64,000 nucleotides of DNA, taken from Symbiodinium natans (taxonomy: Eukaryota > Sar > Dinophyceae > Suessiales > Symbiodiniaceae). Numbering within the stretch: position 1 is the first letter of the stretch; each line of letters opens with the position of its first letter. The position numbers and the translations under genes are program-made. The stretch lies in the NCBI GenBank assembly GCA_905221605.1, contig CAJNDS010000180.1:1-64000 (forward strand), in the 5' to 3' direction. A model generated the notes under the pieces. It was given only the letters and a program-made list of their open reading frames with translations. It did not search any database and had not been told where the DNA came from. Positions 1-8,727 of this stretch are shown here, one piece after another.

Positions 1-113
1 TTAGGGTTTAGGGTTTAGGGTTTAGGGTTTAGGGTTTAGGGTTTAGGTTTTAGGGTTTAGGGTTTAGGGTTTAGGGTTTAGGGTTTAGGGTTTAGGGTTT
101 AGGGTTTAGGGTT
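1..113 (+). repeat. Interstitial telomeric array (TTTAGGG)n
   Basis: About 16 near-perfect TTTAGGG units with one TTTTAGGG variant. The G-rich strand reads 5'-3' into the window. A true left chromosome end would read CCCTAAA here, so this is an interstitial or inverted tract and not the chromosome terminus. Confidence 0.95.
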
Positions 114-120
114 TCTATAG

Positions 121-244
121 AGTTTATAGGGATTGCGTAATCCTCATCTGGCAAGCCCAGATGTAACCCGAGCCCCAGGCAGGCAGCCACCCAGGACGGC
201 CGAGGAGGCAGCGAAGCGGCGCTGCTGCATTGCGGGAAGCGCCT
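121..244 (+). other. Unique island between telomeric tracts, possible exon
   Basis: A 120-bp GC-rich island with telomeric repeats on both sides. An open plus frame (QAATQDGRGGSEAALLHC...) follows a CCCAG acceptor-like site. The size matches exon islands elsewhere in the window, but I recognise no family. Confidence 0.25.
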
Positions 245-672
245 CAGGGTTTAGGGTTTAGGGTTTAGGGTTTGGGGTTTAGGGTTTAGGGTTTAGGGTT
301 TAGGGTTTAGGGTTTAGGGTTTAGGGTTTAGGGTTTAGGGGTTAGGGGTGAGGGGTTAGGGTGTAGGGTTTCGGTTTAGGGTTTAGGGTTTTAGGGTTTA
401 GGTTTAGGGTTTAGGGTTTAGGGTTTAGGTTTTGGTTTAGGGTGTTTAGGTTTAGGGTGGTTTAGGTTAGTTTCGGGTTTCGGGGTTTCGGGGTTTCGGG
501 AGTTTAGGGGTTTGAGGGGTTAGGGGGTAGGGGTTTAGGGGTTTTAGGGGTTTAGGGGGTTTAGGGGTTTAGGGGGTTGGTTTAGGGGTTTAGGGGGTTT
601 AGGGGGTTTAGGGGGTTTAGGGGGTTTAGGGGGTTTAGGGGGTTTAGGGGGTTTAGGGGGTTTAGGGGTTTA
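245..672 (+). repeat. Degenerating telomeric array with TTTAGGGGG sub-array
   Basis: TTTAGGG units drift into variants from about 340. From about 540 to 672 they are homogenised to a 9-bp TTTAGGGGG-type unit. Such a locally uniform variant suggests amplification in place rather than fresh telomerase synthesis. Confidence 0.9.
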
Positions 673-1014
673 GGGGTTTAGATGAAGAACACCATTTGAA
701 TGCTATGTAAGAGCAAGCATGAAGGGGGAGGGGGGGGGGGTAGTTTATGCACCCATCTGCACCAACAGGAGGAGCGGCATAGAACACATCTTCAGAGCTC
801 TTAAGTTTAAGTGTTAAGCTCCACTAACCTGCTTTGCTATAAGATCATTCATGATCTCATGAAGGCCTAGACATCTGCAAAGCAGCCACTATCATGCAGT
901 CTGCATCCCGTCAGCGCACCGTGCAGCCTCCCACAGCCCAGTTGAGGGATCCAGCCGCTCCCCTGACCGTCGCACCTAGCACATGCAGCTGCATCCCCCA
1001 AGCGGATGACTGTC

Positions 1015-1190
1015 AGCGTGTGCGGAGCTGCCGAAAAGGAACCGCAGATGCAGGCGTGCCTCCATGTGATCGCTGCCGCCTACTACGAAGAGCCACGTCA
1101 AGGAATCCTCGCAGAACGGCATGAAAGCACCGTCACAGTGCCGCGAGCCGGGAAGGTGCGAGCTTGCTGGCAACTTGGAACTACTTGGCA
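1015..1190 (+). CDS. Possible exon, unidentified
   Basis: An open plus frame containing KEPQMQACLHVIAAAYYEEP and then GILAERHESTVTVPRAGKV looks like coding sequence in composition. It lies in the 600-bp unique stretch 673-1286, which otherwise shows only a poly-G run near 730. There is no family match, and the strand and ends are uncertain. Confidence 0.3.
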
Positions 1191-1286
1191 CAAACTTGGC
1201 GGGGTTAACAGCACTTAGGAACCCAGGGTCACTCTCCTACTCTGGGAATGCCTCTTCACTCACTCTACCGGTCACTCATGGCAGAT

Positions 1287-1373
1287 CCTTAGTAGGGAAT
1301 GAGGCAATGAGGTGCCTATATACTCCCTTAAAGGGTTTATATAGGGCCCTCATTCCCTCATTCCCTACTAAGA
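1287..1373. mobile_element. MITE-like palindromic element, family C
   Basis: An 87-bp hairpin with inverted termini CTTAGTAGGGAATGAGG / CCTCATTCCCTACTAAG and the core TATACTCCCTTAAAGGGTTTATATAG. ATC is repeated on both flanks, a possible short target-site duplication. Related copies are at 4124-4306 and 24355-24450. Confidence 0.75.
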
Positions 1374-1385
1374 TCCAGCCCCCAT

Positions 1386-1632
1386 AAACCCTAAACCCTA
1401 AACCCTAAACCCTAAACCCTAAACCCTAAACAGTCATGGCTGATTCTGGCCTGCAGACTGGGGGCGTTGTTGCACAGCTTCTCCGCTAGGGACCGACAGG
1501 TTGCCTGCGCATGGCACCGGCCTTCGGCCCTGATCGGCAAGCTGCCCGCAAACCCTAAACCCTAAACCCTAAACCCCAAACCCTAAACCCTAAACCCCAA
1601 ACCCCAAACCCCAAACCCCAAACCCTAAACCC
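1386..1632 (-). repeat. CCCTAAA tracts flanking a 116-bp island
   Basis: CCCTAAA repeats fill 1386-1432 and 1549-1632, the latter including CCCCAAA variants. The island 1433-1548 is open on the minus strand (QLADQGRRPVPCAGNLSVPS...) and also carries MADSGLQTGGVVAQLLR on the plus strand, so it may be an exon of undecided strand. Confidence 0.85.
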
Positions 1633-1654
1633 CGAATCGAACGCTTCCCCGCAG

Positions 1655-1752
1655 CCCACGGCCATGCTGGCCTGCAAACATCGCAGCGCTTGGTGGCCGG
1701 CGAAACGGGCAGTCTGCAGGGCTAAATGGGCTGGCTCCTGGGAGACTCGGAG
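1655..1752 (+). CDS. Possible exon with canonical splice signals
   Basis: A frame beginning PTAMLACKHRSAWWPAKRAV runs from a CCCCGCAG acceptor to a GTGAGT donor at 1753. It directly follows a telomeric tract. No family is recognised. A second frame is also open over part of it, so confidence is modest. Confidence 0.35.
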
Positions 1753-1832
1753 GTGAGTTGCTGATCATGGCCTGTGTCTGTGTGGAGTACTTCTCCGGGG
1801 GATGTTCTGCGCCGTTCTCTTCGGCGTGTTCG

Positions 1833-2562
1833 GGTTTAGGGTTTAGGGTTAGGGAGTTTAGGGTTTAGGGTTGAGGGTTTAGGGTTTAGGGTTGAGGGTT
1901 TAAGGTTTCGGGTTTAGGATTTAGGCTTATCAGAGCCGGGTGGATACAGAGCCGAGTGGACATGCAGCTTTCCGAGCCTGTGCGTATCTATGTAGTGCCC
2001 TCTCCCGGAGGCATGATACTGCCACATTTTTTTTGATGAGTCATTTATCATTTTTCTAGGATGGCCCTTAAAACCCTCTGAAAAATATTCCTGAATATGA
2101 CCCTCTTAAACCCAATAAGGGGAAATATAAAATGTCCCAAGGGCCTACTTAGTTCCCTGTCTTCGGTGAGAGGCTTTGTCTGTTTGCGCGGCGCCCGCAA
2201 ATCGAAGGCTACTTCTACTGTCCTTTCCGTCCCTGTGTGCTGCTGTTCTAGGGTAGAGGGTTTAGGGTTTATAATGGTTAAGGGTTTAGGGTTTAGGGTT
2301 TAGGGATAGGGTTTAGGGTTTAGGGTTTAGGGGTTGAGGGTCTCTGGAAGACTGTCGAGTTCAAAGGGGCCGAACCCTTCTGCAGATCTTGCTTCGGTCT
2401 CCGTAGTCTCCACGGCAGAAGTCTCGCCAAGAATCCCAGGAAATCTGTGGAGTGCCCACCCAAGAAGTGCGTCACTCGATTGATTTCGCCTCAAACCCCA
2501 AAACCCTAAACCCCAAACCCTAAACCCCAAACCCTAAACCCGAAACCCCAAACCCCCAAACC
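1833..2562. repeat. Telomeric tracts with intervening unique DNA
   Basis: TTTAGGG-type tracts lie at 1833-1927 and 2255-2340, and a CCCTAAA/CCCCAAA tract at 2490-2562. Between them, 1930-2250 shows no convincing gene. The segment 2341-2490 has an open minus frame (FPGILGETSAVETTETEARS) that could be an exon. Confidence 0.8.
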
Positions 2563-2670
2563 CTAGACTGGACGTGCCTCCAGCACGTCCCGTAGCGTGG
2601 CCTCGAAGCTGCAAGGGGCCCGAAGCAAGGCGGCCTGAAAGCGGCGCCTGGCACAAAGGGACTCTTTATT

Positions 2671-3075
2671 TGGGGTTTAGGGTTTAGGGTTTAGGGTTTA
2701 GGGTTTTAGGGTTTAGGGTTTAGGGTTTAGGGTTTAGGGTTCAGGGTTCAGGGTTCAGGGTTCAGGGTTCAGGGTTCAGGGTTCAGGGTTCAGGGTTTAG
2801 GGGTTGGGGGTAGGTTTAGGTGTTTAGGGTTAGGGTTAGGGTTAGGGGTTTAGGGTTAGGGTTTAGGTTAGGTTTAGGTTTAGAGTTAGGGTTTTAGGGG
2901 TTTAGGGGTTTAGGGTTTAGATTAGGGGTTGGGTTAGGTTAGGGTTTAGGGGTTAGGGTTTAGGGTTTAGGGTTTAGAGTTTAGGGTTTAGGGTTTAGGG
3001 TTTAGGGTTTAGGGTTTAGGGTTTAGGGTTTAGGGTTTAGGGTTTAGGGTTTAGGGTTTAGGGTTTAGGGTTTAG
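2671..3075 (+). repeat. Telomeric array with TTCAGGG and TTAGGG sub-arrays
   Basis: TTTAGGG repeats enclose a homogeneous run of TTCAGGG at about 2740-2797 and mixed TTAGGG variants at 2810-2945, followed by a long perfect TTTAGGG run. The local variant blocks argue for tandem amplification. Confidence 0.93.
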
Positions 3076-3084
3076 CTGTTGGGT

Positions 3085-3438
3085 TGCTTGGCAATTATAT
3101 AAGGAGGCCACAAATATCCGCACATATTTGATGGGAGAGTAGTTGAAGGTACAGATTTGGCTGCCATACACTGTCATGGCTGCAATGTTCTCTTGGAGCC
3201 TGCCAAGATATGAAGCCTCACGCATTCTCATGGCACAGAAATCTTACACACGGAACAGATGCTGCACAGCTACCCCAAACCCTAAACCCGAAACCCTAAA
3301 CACTAAACCCTAAACACTAAACCCTAAACCCTAACCCCTGAACCCTGCCTGTGCAAGGAGGCAGCGAAGGTATCTGGCCGCAAGAGGCATTGTTCGAAAA
3401 GGCACTCCACAAGTGCCCCCTGCTCCTCGCGGCTCTAG
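3085..3438 (-). CDS. Unidentified gene, two adjoining exons across a telomeric intron
   Basis: Reading the minus strand, an exon from about 3438 to 3349 encodes EEQGALVECLFEQCLLRPDT... and ends CACAG|GC. The next exon starts at 3226 after ATGAG and encodes MREASYLGRLQENIAAM... then TVYGSQICTFNYSP. The phases agree: two bases at the end of the first exon and one at the start of the second join as Arg. The intron (3227-3348) is GC-AG and most of it is a telomeric tract (3276-3345). I do not recognise the family, and the 5' and 3' ends of the gene are not located. The codon content is clearly protein-like and shows no stops. Confidence 0.6.
3276..3345 (-). repeat. Telomeric tract inside an inferred intron
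   Basis: CCCTAAA repeats with CCCGAAA and CACTAAA variants make up most of the GC-AG intron 3227-3348. Confidence 0.85.
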
Positions 3439-3525
3439 GGTTTAAGGTTTAGGGTTTAGGGTTTAGGGTTTAGGGTTTAGGGTTTAGGGTTTAGGGTTTA
3501 GGGTTTAGGGTTTAGGGTTTAGGGT
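3434..3525 (+). repeat. Telomeric tract (TTTAGGG)n
   Basis: About 12 units, followed by a purine-rich stretch at 3625-3690 that carries two further CCCTAAA units. The minus strand of 3526-3650 has a short open segment (EPTSGPSQSASKAVGPAQLS) of doubtful value. Confidence 0.9.
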
Positions 3526-3837
3526 CACTTTAGATTTTGGCTTCTCAACATTCGGATAATTGTGCTGGGCCAACTGCTTTGGATGCGGACTGAGAGGGAC
3601 CAGACGTGGGCTCCATATAGAAAGAAAGTGAGAGATAGAGAGAGAGAGAACCCTAAACCCTAAACAGAGACAGAGACGGAGGGAGAAAAATCAAGAGAAG
3701 CGCACGGACTCTCCTCGCGCAGCTGCAGCAGCGCTTGCCTGTGGAGTCCGATGGAGCGCCACTTTCCCAAGCATCAGTCTAAAGAACCTAAGACATTCAG
3801 CACTTCAGAAACAGGCCCCACATGGGCATCTCCAAAA

Positions 3838-4012
3838 ATGGGGGGGGGGGGGGGGGGGGCGCCCTTCAAAAACCCCAAAATAGTATGAAATCCTTATTCT
3901 AGGAACCCCCAAAAGGGTGCCCCCATCAAAAAGAGCTTCAAAAACCCAAAAAATAGCATGAAATCCTTATTCTAGGAACCCCCAAAAGGGTGCCCCCCGT
4001 ATTTTCGGAAGC
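3838..4012 (-). mobile_element. Family A-like element with a 73-bp internal duplication
   Basis: Two copies of a segment containing AAATCCTTATTCTAGGAACC lie 73 bp apart, followed by GTATTTTCGGAAGCCCCCC, the family A terminus. A poly-G run starts the element at 3841-3859. Confidence 0.55.
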
Positions 4013-4123
4013 CCCCCCCCCGCCGCATGGGGGCCCCCCCCATCCCAGCACTTCCTCAGCGAGCGAAACTCGGCGCGGTAGCTCGGGCTTACGGGTGAAG
4101 TCGGCGGAGCCGGGGCCATGCTT

Positions 4124-4306
4124 TCTCTGGTACCTATGTAGTCCCTTAAAGCGTATATGTAGGGCTGGTACCTATATAGTCCCTTAAAGCGTGTATATAG
4201 GGCTAGTACCTATATCATCCCTTAAAGTGTGTATATAGGGCTGGTACCTATATAGTCCCTTGGAGCGTATGAATAGGGCGCTCATTGCCCTCATTCCCTA
4301 CTAAGA
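4124..4306. mobile_element. Family C element with its core amplified four times
   Basis: A 38-bp unit starting GGTACCTATATAGTCCCTTA repeats at about 4129, 4167, 4205 and 4243. The last copy runs into the family C right terminus CCTCATTCCCTACTAAG. Other copies of the family have a single core. The stretch 4307-4664 beyond it shows no recognisable gene. Confidence 0.8.
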
Positions 4307-4664
4307 ACCCGCCAGTTTCTGCCTCTTTCTGCTCTGAACGTGTGCTGCCTGTCGTTCTTTATCGAAGGCCGTGTGATGCGTAGCTACTCCATAGCAGCCC
4401 CATCCATGGCCAATGATAATGGCTGTGATAATTAGTCTTGGAGGTTTGGGGTTGCAATGAGCTGTACCATCCATGCTCGGGCAGCATTGAGCAGCATGGC
4501 TTCTGCTTCCACTGCATGCTTTGCATGATGGCCTGACCTGGAACAGACTCGCCAAACAACGCAAAAACTCGAGAAATATGAATGTCAGGTAAGTCTTCCT
4601 TTTTGAGATGCCCTTGGTCGATGTCCTGTCTGCAACATTCAACAAAGCAACGCAAAGATGATTC

Positions 4665-5294
4665 TCAGTTCTTCTTCTTCTTCTCGAGCTTGCGCCTGTA
4701 GAAGCTCAGCTCCTCGCCCTCGAGAACGTAGCCGTCCGCGCGGCCGCACTGGCCAGGGCGGGAGGCGATGCACGCCAGAAGGCGTCCGCTCTGGAACTGC
4801 TCCTCGAGGTTGATGTCGAGCTTCTGGTTGGCAGCACGGGCCTTCTGCTTTGCAAGCACATGTCGGCTCTTGTGCTCCTCTGTTTCTTCCTTCTTCTCTT
4901 CCTTCTTCTCAGCACCCTTCTTCTTCTTGCCCAGGTCCATGCCATACTTTTTCAGGTACCACTGCATGAACGGGTGGGCATCGATCTGCACGATCGTGTT
5001 CTTCAGCAATGTCTTGGTTCGCACCAGTTCGTTGCTGGTGGCATTGTAGACCACATCCAGGATTCTGACTTTTTTCGTCACGTTTTCGGAGCCCCAGGCG
5101 TAGTTGCCCGTGTCTAGCCTCAAGGCACGGTACTTCTTGTTGCCACCACGGCAACGCACCACTCGCACGCGCTTGTTGCCCAGCTTGCAAGGAGTGGCTG
5201 GCCGGCCCATCTCGTACTTGCGCTTCTTGATGGAGACATTGCTGCGGCCTCCGGTCTTGTAGTGCTTGTGCCTCGAGTCGCGTGAGATTCCCAT
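4665..5294 (-). CDS. RPS8: 40S ribosomal protein eS8, copy 1
   Basis: A 209-residue intronless protein, the usual length for eS8 (about 200-208 in yeast and human). It starts [19 protein letters not shown], followed by the conserved [11 protein letters not shown] segment, a central [18 protein letters not shown] block, and an acidic/lysine-rich insert before the C-terminal [20 protein letters not shown]. eS8 is a structural protein of the small ribosomal subunit. The stop is TGA. Immediately upstream is CAG|C ATG, a likely trans-splice acceptor. Copy 2 follows head to tail after a 226-bp spacer and differs at one silent position that I can see. No cis-intron is present, as is usual for highly expressed dinoflagellate genes. 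Confidence 0.97.
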   Translation of the reverse strand: MGISRDSRHKHYKTGGRSNVSIKKRKYEMGRPATPCKLGNKRVRVVRCRGGNKKYRALRLDTGNYAWGSENVTKKVRILDVVYNATSNELVRTKTLLKNTIVQIDAHPFMQWYLKKYGMDLGKKKKGAEKKEEKKEETEEHKSRHVLAKQKARAANQKLDINLEEQFQSGRLLACIASRPGQCGRADGYVLEGEELSFYRRKLEKKKKN

Positions 5295-5520
5295 GCTGCA
5301 AACCTACACCGCCTATGCGGGCTTTCTGCCAAGGGCAAATCCTGAGAGCCACAACAACCAGACGATTCTTCTGCCATGGCTGCGCGGTGAGCTTCAAGCT
5401 CTATACCTTTCATGTGAACCTTTCATGTGCCTTCCCTCACGATGACAGTATTGCGACACAACAGCCAACTTTTAGGACCTGCCAATCTTCGCGTGTGCTG
5501 TTGTGCCTGGGGGGTGCATC
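5295..5520 (-). other. Spacer between the two eS8 copies
   Basis: 226 bp with no gene. It shares no visible similarity with the other spacers of the array except CAG immediately before each ATG. The promoter is not recognisable. Confidence 0.7.
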
Positions 5521-6150
5521 TCAGTTCTTCTTCTTCTTCTCGAGCTTGCGCCTGTAGAAGCTCAGCTCCTCGCCCTCGAGAACGTAGCCGTCCGCGCGGC
5601 CGCACTGGCCAGGGCGGGAGGCGATGCACGCCAGAAGGCGTCCGCTCTGGAACTGCTCCTCGAGGTTGATGTCGAGCTTCTGGTTGGCAGCACGGGCCTT
5701 CTGCTTTGCAAGCACATGTCGGCTCTTGTGCTCCTCTGTTTCTTCCTTCTTCTCTTCCTTCTTCTCAGCACCCTTCTTCTTCTTGCCCAGGTCCATGCCA
5801 TACTTTTTCAGGTACCACTGCATGAACGGGTGGGCATCGATCTGCACGATCGTGTTCTTCAACAATGTCTTGGTTCGCACCAGTTCGTTGCTGGTGGCAT
5901 TGTAGACCACATCCAGGATTCTGACTTTTTTCGTCACGTTTTCGGAGCCCCAGGCGTAGTTGCCCGTGTCTAGCCTCAAGGCACGGTACTTCTTGTTGCC
6001 ACCACGGCAACGCACCACTCGCACGCGCTTGTTGCCCAGCTTGCAAGGAGTGGCTGGCCGGCCCATCTCGTACTTGCGCTTCTTGATGGAGACATTGCTG
6101 CGGCCTCCGGTCTTGTAGTGCTTGTGCCTCGAGTCGCGTGAGATTCCCAT
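5521..6150 (-). CDS. RPS8: 40S ribosomal protein eS8, copy 2
   Basis: The same 209-residue protein as copy 1, with one synonymous difference in a Leu codon near the middle. The start is chosen at 6150 because homology to copy 1 and to the family begins there. The reading frame stays open upstream to 6270, but that extension is not conserved. Upstream, CACAG|C ATG again fits a trans-splice acceptor. Similarity to copy 1 stops within a few bases of the stop codon and at the CAG before the ATG. The upstream flank also contains ATGTTGCAAACCTGC at 6249-6263, resembling the sequence directly upstream of copy 1 but displaced by about 100 bp. Confidence 0.97.
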   Translation of the reverse strand: MGISRDSRHKHYKTGGRSNVSIKKRKYEMGRPATPCKLGNKRVRVVRCRGGNKKYRALRLDTGNYAWGSENVTKKVRILDVVYNATSNELVRTKTLLKNTIVQIDAHPFMQWYLKKYGMDLGKKKKGAEKKEEKKEETEEHKSRHVLAKQKARAANQKLDINLEEQFQSGRLLACIASRPGQCGRADGYVLEGEELSFYRRKLEKKKKN

Positions 6151-6398
6151 GCTGTGAGTGGCTAGAAGTGGCGAAGTGGCCTGAACCTGTGCCCTATTCC
6201 GAGCCGGTGAGCAGCAGTTGTCCAGAAGCAGGTCACCTAGGAGCGGCTCATGTTGCAAACCTGCGTTCAAATCTAACGGCGACTACGGCAGCTGCACGAC
6301 GATACATATGTGTATATATATATATATATATACTCGGCGGAAAGCGCAATTTTCGTCCATCGTGTCCTGAACCACTGCTCACGAGGTTGGCCAGCATC
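6151..6398. other. Spacer between eS8 and eL6 genes with a TA microsatellite
   Basis: 248 bp without a gene. It contains a (TA)n run at about 6309-6332. The array changes from eS8 to eL6 here without a change of strand. Confidence 0.7.
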
Positions 6399-6947
6399 TC
6401 AGAACTTCAGCTCGTGGGGGTACATCTTGGAAGTCAGGGCGAAGCGAGTTTTCAGGTAGGACTTGAGGTCCGCGCTCAAGCCACCCACGATGGGTGTATC
6501 CATCTTCTTCTGGCCGTCCTTCTTCTCCTGAGGGGTCACCTTCTTTGGGGCGTCAGCCTGAAAGAAAGACTCCTGAGAGTGCGCCCCTGACTTCTTCTTG
6601 GCCTTGTCGCTGGCGAAGTAGGCATCGGTGATGGATGAGCAGTCTGCGCCCTTGAGGTCGACCTTGGTTGAGGTGCCGATGCAGTACCGCTGGTTCACTC
6701 GCTTCAGCGGCACGCCGTTGATGGCGTACGGGCCGGTGACCAACAGAAGGCCGCTCTCCAACTGCTTCAAGAACACAACACGTCGGCCCCTGAACTTGCT
6801 CGCCAGCAGGATCAGCACCGATCCCGGGGTGATGTTCTTCTTCAGCTTGGGGGTGCTCTTCTCCACGGTCTTCTTCACACCCTTGGGGCCGGACTTCTTG
6901 TTGCTGTACTTCTTCTGCCTGGTTCGCTGTTGGCCGGCCTGCCCCAT
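6399..6947 (-). CDS. RPL6: 60S ribosomal protein eL6, copy 1
   Basis: A 182-residue intronless eL6, close to the compact yeast form (176). The recognisable core runs TPGSVLILLASKFRGRRVVF, LLLVTGPYAINGVPLKRVNQ, YCIGTSTKVDL, and ends with LKTRFALTSKMYPHELKF. The N-terminus is lysine-rich. eL6 is a large-subunit structural protein. The frame is open upstream to 7007, but the three copies agree only from MGQAGQQRTRQ, so the start is 6947. CGCAG|CC ATG precedes it. Copies 2 and 3 follow at 215- and 204-bp spacings on the same strand. Confidence 0.96.
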   Translation of the reverse strand: MGQAGQQRTRQKKYSNKKSGPKGVKKTVEKSTPKLKKNITPGSVLILLASKFRGRRVVFLKQLESGLLLVTGPYAINGVPLKRVNQRYCIGTSTKVDLKGADCSSITDAYFASDKAKKKSGAHSQESFFQADAPKKVTPQEKKDGQKKMDTPIVGGLSADLKSYLKTRFALTSKMYPHELKF

Positions 6948-6997
6948 GGCTGCGCAGCAATGCTCCCTCGCTGCAACGATGGATGTGTCTCGACACC

Positions 6998-7010
6998 CTT
7001 GAGCCACAAT
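6998..7010 (-). promoter_or_regulatory. Possible decayed spliced-leader remnant upstream of eL6 copy 1
   Basis: Read on the minus strand this is ATTGTGGCTCAAG, a match at 12 of 13 positions to the 3' part of the dinoflagellate spliced leader, about 50 nt upstream of the ATG. The outer part of the leader is not recognisable, so chance is possible. Confidence 0.3.
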
Positions 7011-7162
7011 TTCCGACGCATTTCAGGGTGCGAGTCTCACCTGGCCGAACAAAGATGCAAGCTGCTCGAACCCATTAGTCGACAAGCTGCCTCACTCAAG
7101 GAAATGTACAAAATTTTCCAGGCGCGTGCAGGTCTTGCAGAGTTTGCATGTTAGTCTGAGGC

Positions 7163-7711
7163 TCAGAACTTCAGCTCGTGGGGGTACATCTTGGAAGTCA
7201 GGGCGAAGCGAGTTTTCAGGTAGGACTTGAGGTCCGCGCTCAAGCCACCCACGATGGGTGTATCCATCTTCTTCTGGCCGTCCTTCTTCTCCTGAGGGGT
7301 CACCTTCTTTGGGGCGTCAGCCTGAAAGAAAGACTCCTGAGAGTGCGCCCCTGACTTCTTCTTGGCCTTGTCGCTGGCGAAGTAGGCATCGGTGATGGAT
7401 GAGCAGTCTACGCCCTTGAGGTCGACCTTGGTTGAGGTGCCGATGCAGTACCGCTGGTTCACTCGCTTCAGCGGCACGCCGTTGATGGCGTACGGGCCGG
7501 TGACCAACAGAAGGCCGCTCTCCAACTGCTTCAAGAAAACAACACGTCGGCCCCTGAACTTGCTCGCAAGCAGGATCAGCACCGATCCCGGGGTGATGTT
7601 CTTCTTCAGCTTGGGGGTGCTCTTCTCCACGGTCTTCTTCACACCCTTGGGGCCGGACTTCTTGTTGCTGTACTTCTTCTGCCTGGTTCGCTGCTGGCCG
7701 GCCTGCCCCAT
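7163..7711 (-). CDS. RPL6: 60S ribosomal protein eL6, copy 2
   Basis: The same 182-residue product as copy 1, with one replacement visible to me (Ala to Val in KGVDCSS) and a few silent changes. The start at 7711 is set by agreement among copies. The upstream open frame to 7813 is not shared. CCGCAG|CC ATG precedes the start. Similarity to the neighbours ends at the CAG and just past the TGA, while the spacers are unrelated. Confidence 0.96.
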   Translation of the reverse strand: MGQAGQQRTRQKKYSNKKSGPKGVKKTVEKSTPKLKKNITPGSVLILLASKFRGRRVVFLKQLESGLLLVTGPYAINGVPLKRVNQRYCIGTSTKVDLKGVDCSSITDAYFASDKAKKKSGAHSQESFFQADAPKKVTPQEKKDGQKKMDTPIVGGLSADLKSYLKTRFALTSKMYPHELKF

Positions 7712-7915
7712 GGCTGCGGAGCTACACACTGCACGAGCAGGGAAACGCAACCTTGTTGTGAGCCAAGAGCGATTTTCAGCTATCAGCATTGACTCCTGTG
7801 AGTGTGTGGGCAATCATCTTGCGAACGGTCCGTGCCGGATTGTCAAACACAAACACACTTGCGACTTTTCCCACTGCGGCCGCCCTTCTGAAGATAAGCG
7901 TGTGATTGATCAGAC

Positions 7916-8464
7916 TCAGAACTTCAGCTCGTGGGGGTACATCTTGGAAGTCAGGGCGAAACGAGTTTTCAGGTAGGACTTGAGGTCCGCGCTCAAGCCA
8001 CCCACGATGGGTGTATCCATCTTCTTCTGGCCGTCCTTCTTCTCCTGAGGGGTCACCTTCTTTGGGGCGTCAGCCTGAAAGAAAGACTCCTGAGAGTGCG
8101 CCCCTGACTTCTTCTTGGCCTTGTCGCTGGCGAAGTAGGCATCGGTGATGGATGAGCAGTCTGCGCCCTTGAGGTCGACCTTGGTTGAGGTGCCGATGCA
8201 GTACCGCTGGTTCACTCGCTTCAGCGGCACGCCGTTGATGGCGTAGGGGCCGGTGACCAACAGAAGGCCGCTCTCCAACTGCTTCAAGAAAACAACACGT
8301 CGGCCCCTGAACTTGCTCGCAAGCAGGATCAGCACCGATCCCGGGGTGATGTTCTTCTTCAGCTTGGGGGTGCTCTTCTCCACGGTCTTCTTCACACCCT
8401 TGGGGCCGGACTTCTTGTTGCTGTACTTCTTCTGCCTGGTTCGCTGCTGGCCGGCCTGCCCCAT
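7916..8464 (-). CDS. RPL6: 60S ribosomal protein eL6, copy 3
   Basis: A 182-residue eL6 identical in protein sequence to copy 1, with silent differences. The start at 8464 is preceded by TCGCAG|CC ATG. Being upstream-most on the minus strand, it may lie nearest the transcription start of the array. No promoter element is recognisable in the 700 bp beyond it. Confidence 0.96.
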   Translation of the reverse strand: MGQAGQQRTRQKKYSNKKSGPKGVKKTVEKSTPKLKKNITPGSVLILLASKFRGRRVVFLKQLESGLLLVTGPYAINGVPLKRVNQRYCIGTSTKVDLKGADCSSITDAYFASDKAKKKSGAHSQESFFQADAPKKVTPQEKKDGQKKMDTPIVGGLSADLKSYLKTRFALTSKMYPHELKF

Positions 8465-8703
8465 GGCTGCGAAGCTATGCTCTGCGCTGGCAGGGGAAAT
8501 TGCCTTGTCCACGAGCCCGAGACAGCGGCCACGGCCACAATATGCTCAGGGAGTGTGATGATGTATATAAGTGGTCAACCTTGATCAGCCAGACCAGCAT
8601 TGCAAAGAGTATGTCAGGGCTGCCATTGAGCAGGCTTGCCGTGATGTTGAAGATCAGCATGGGCCATTCTCTGCCTGGGGAACCTCCCGGCGTACCTACT
8701 CTG

Positions 8704-8727
8704 ATAAGGGCCCGATCGGGCCCTTAT
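8704..8727. other. Perfect 24-bp palindrome
   Basis: ATAAGGGCCCGA followed by its exact reverse complement. It sits in the 8465-9200 non-coding flank of the ribosomal-protein array, in which I see no convincing gene. Confidence 0.9.

Noticed and set aside
1-113. Chromosome end
   Set aside because: The repeat orientation is opposite to that of a left terminus, and unique DNA lies within the tract region.
5521-6270. N-terminally extended eS8 starting at 6270
   Set aside because: The extra 40 codons are not shared with copy 1, and family homology begins at 6150.
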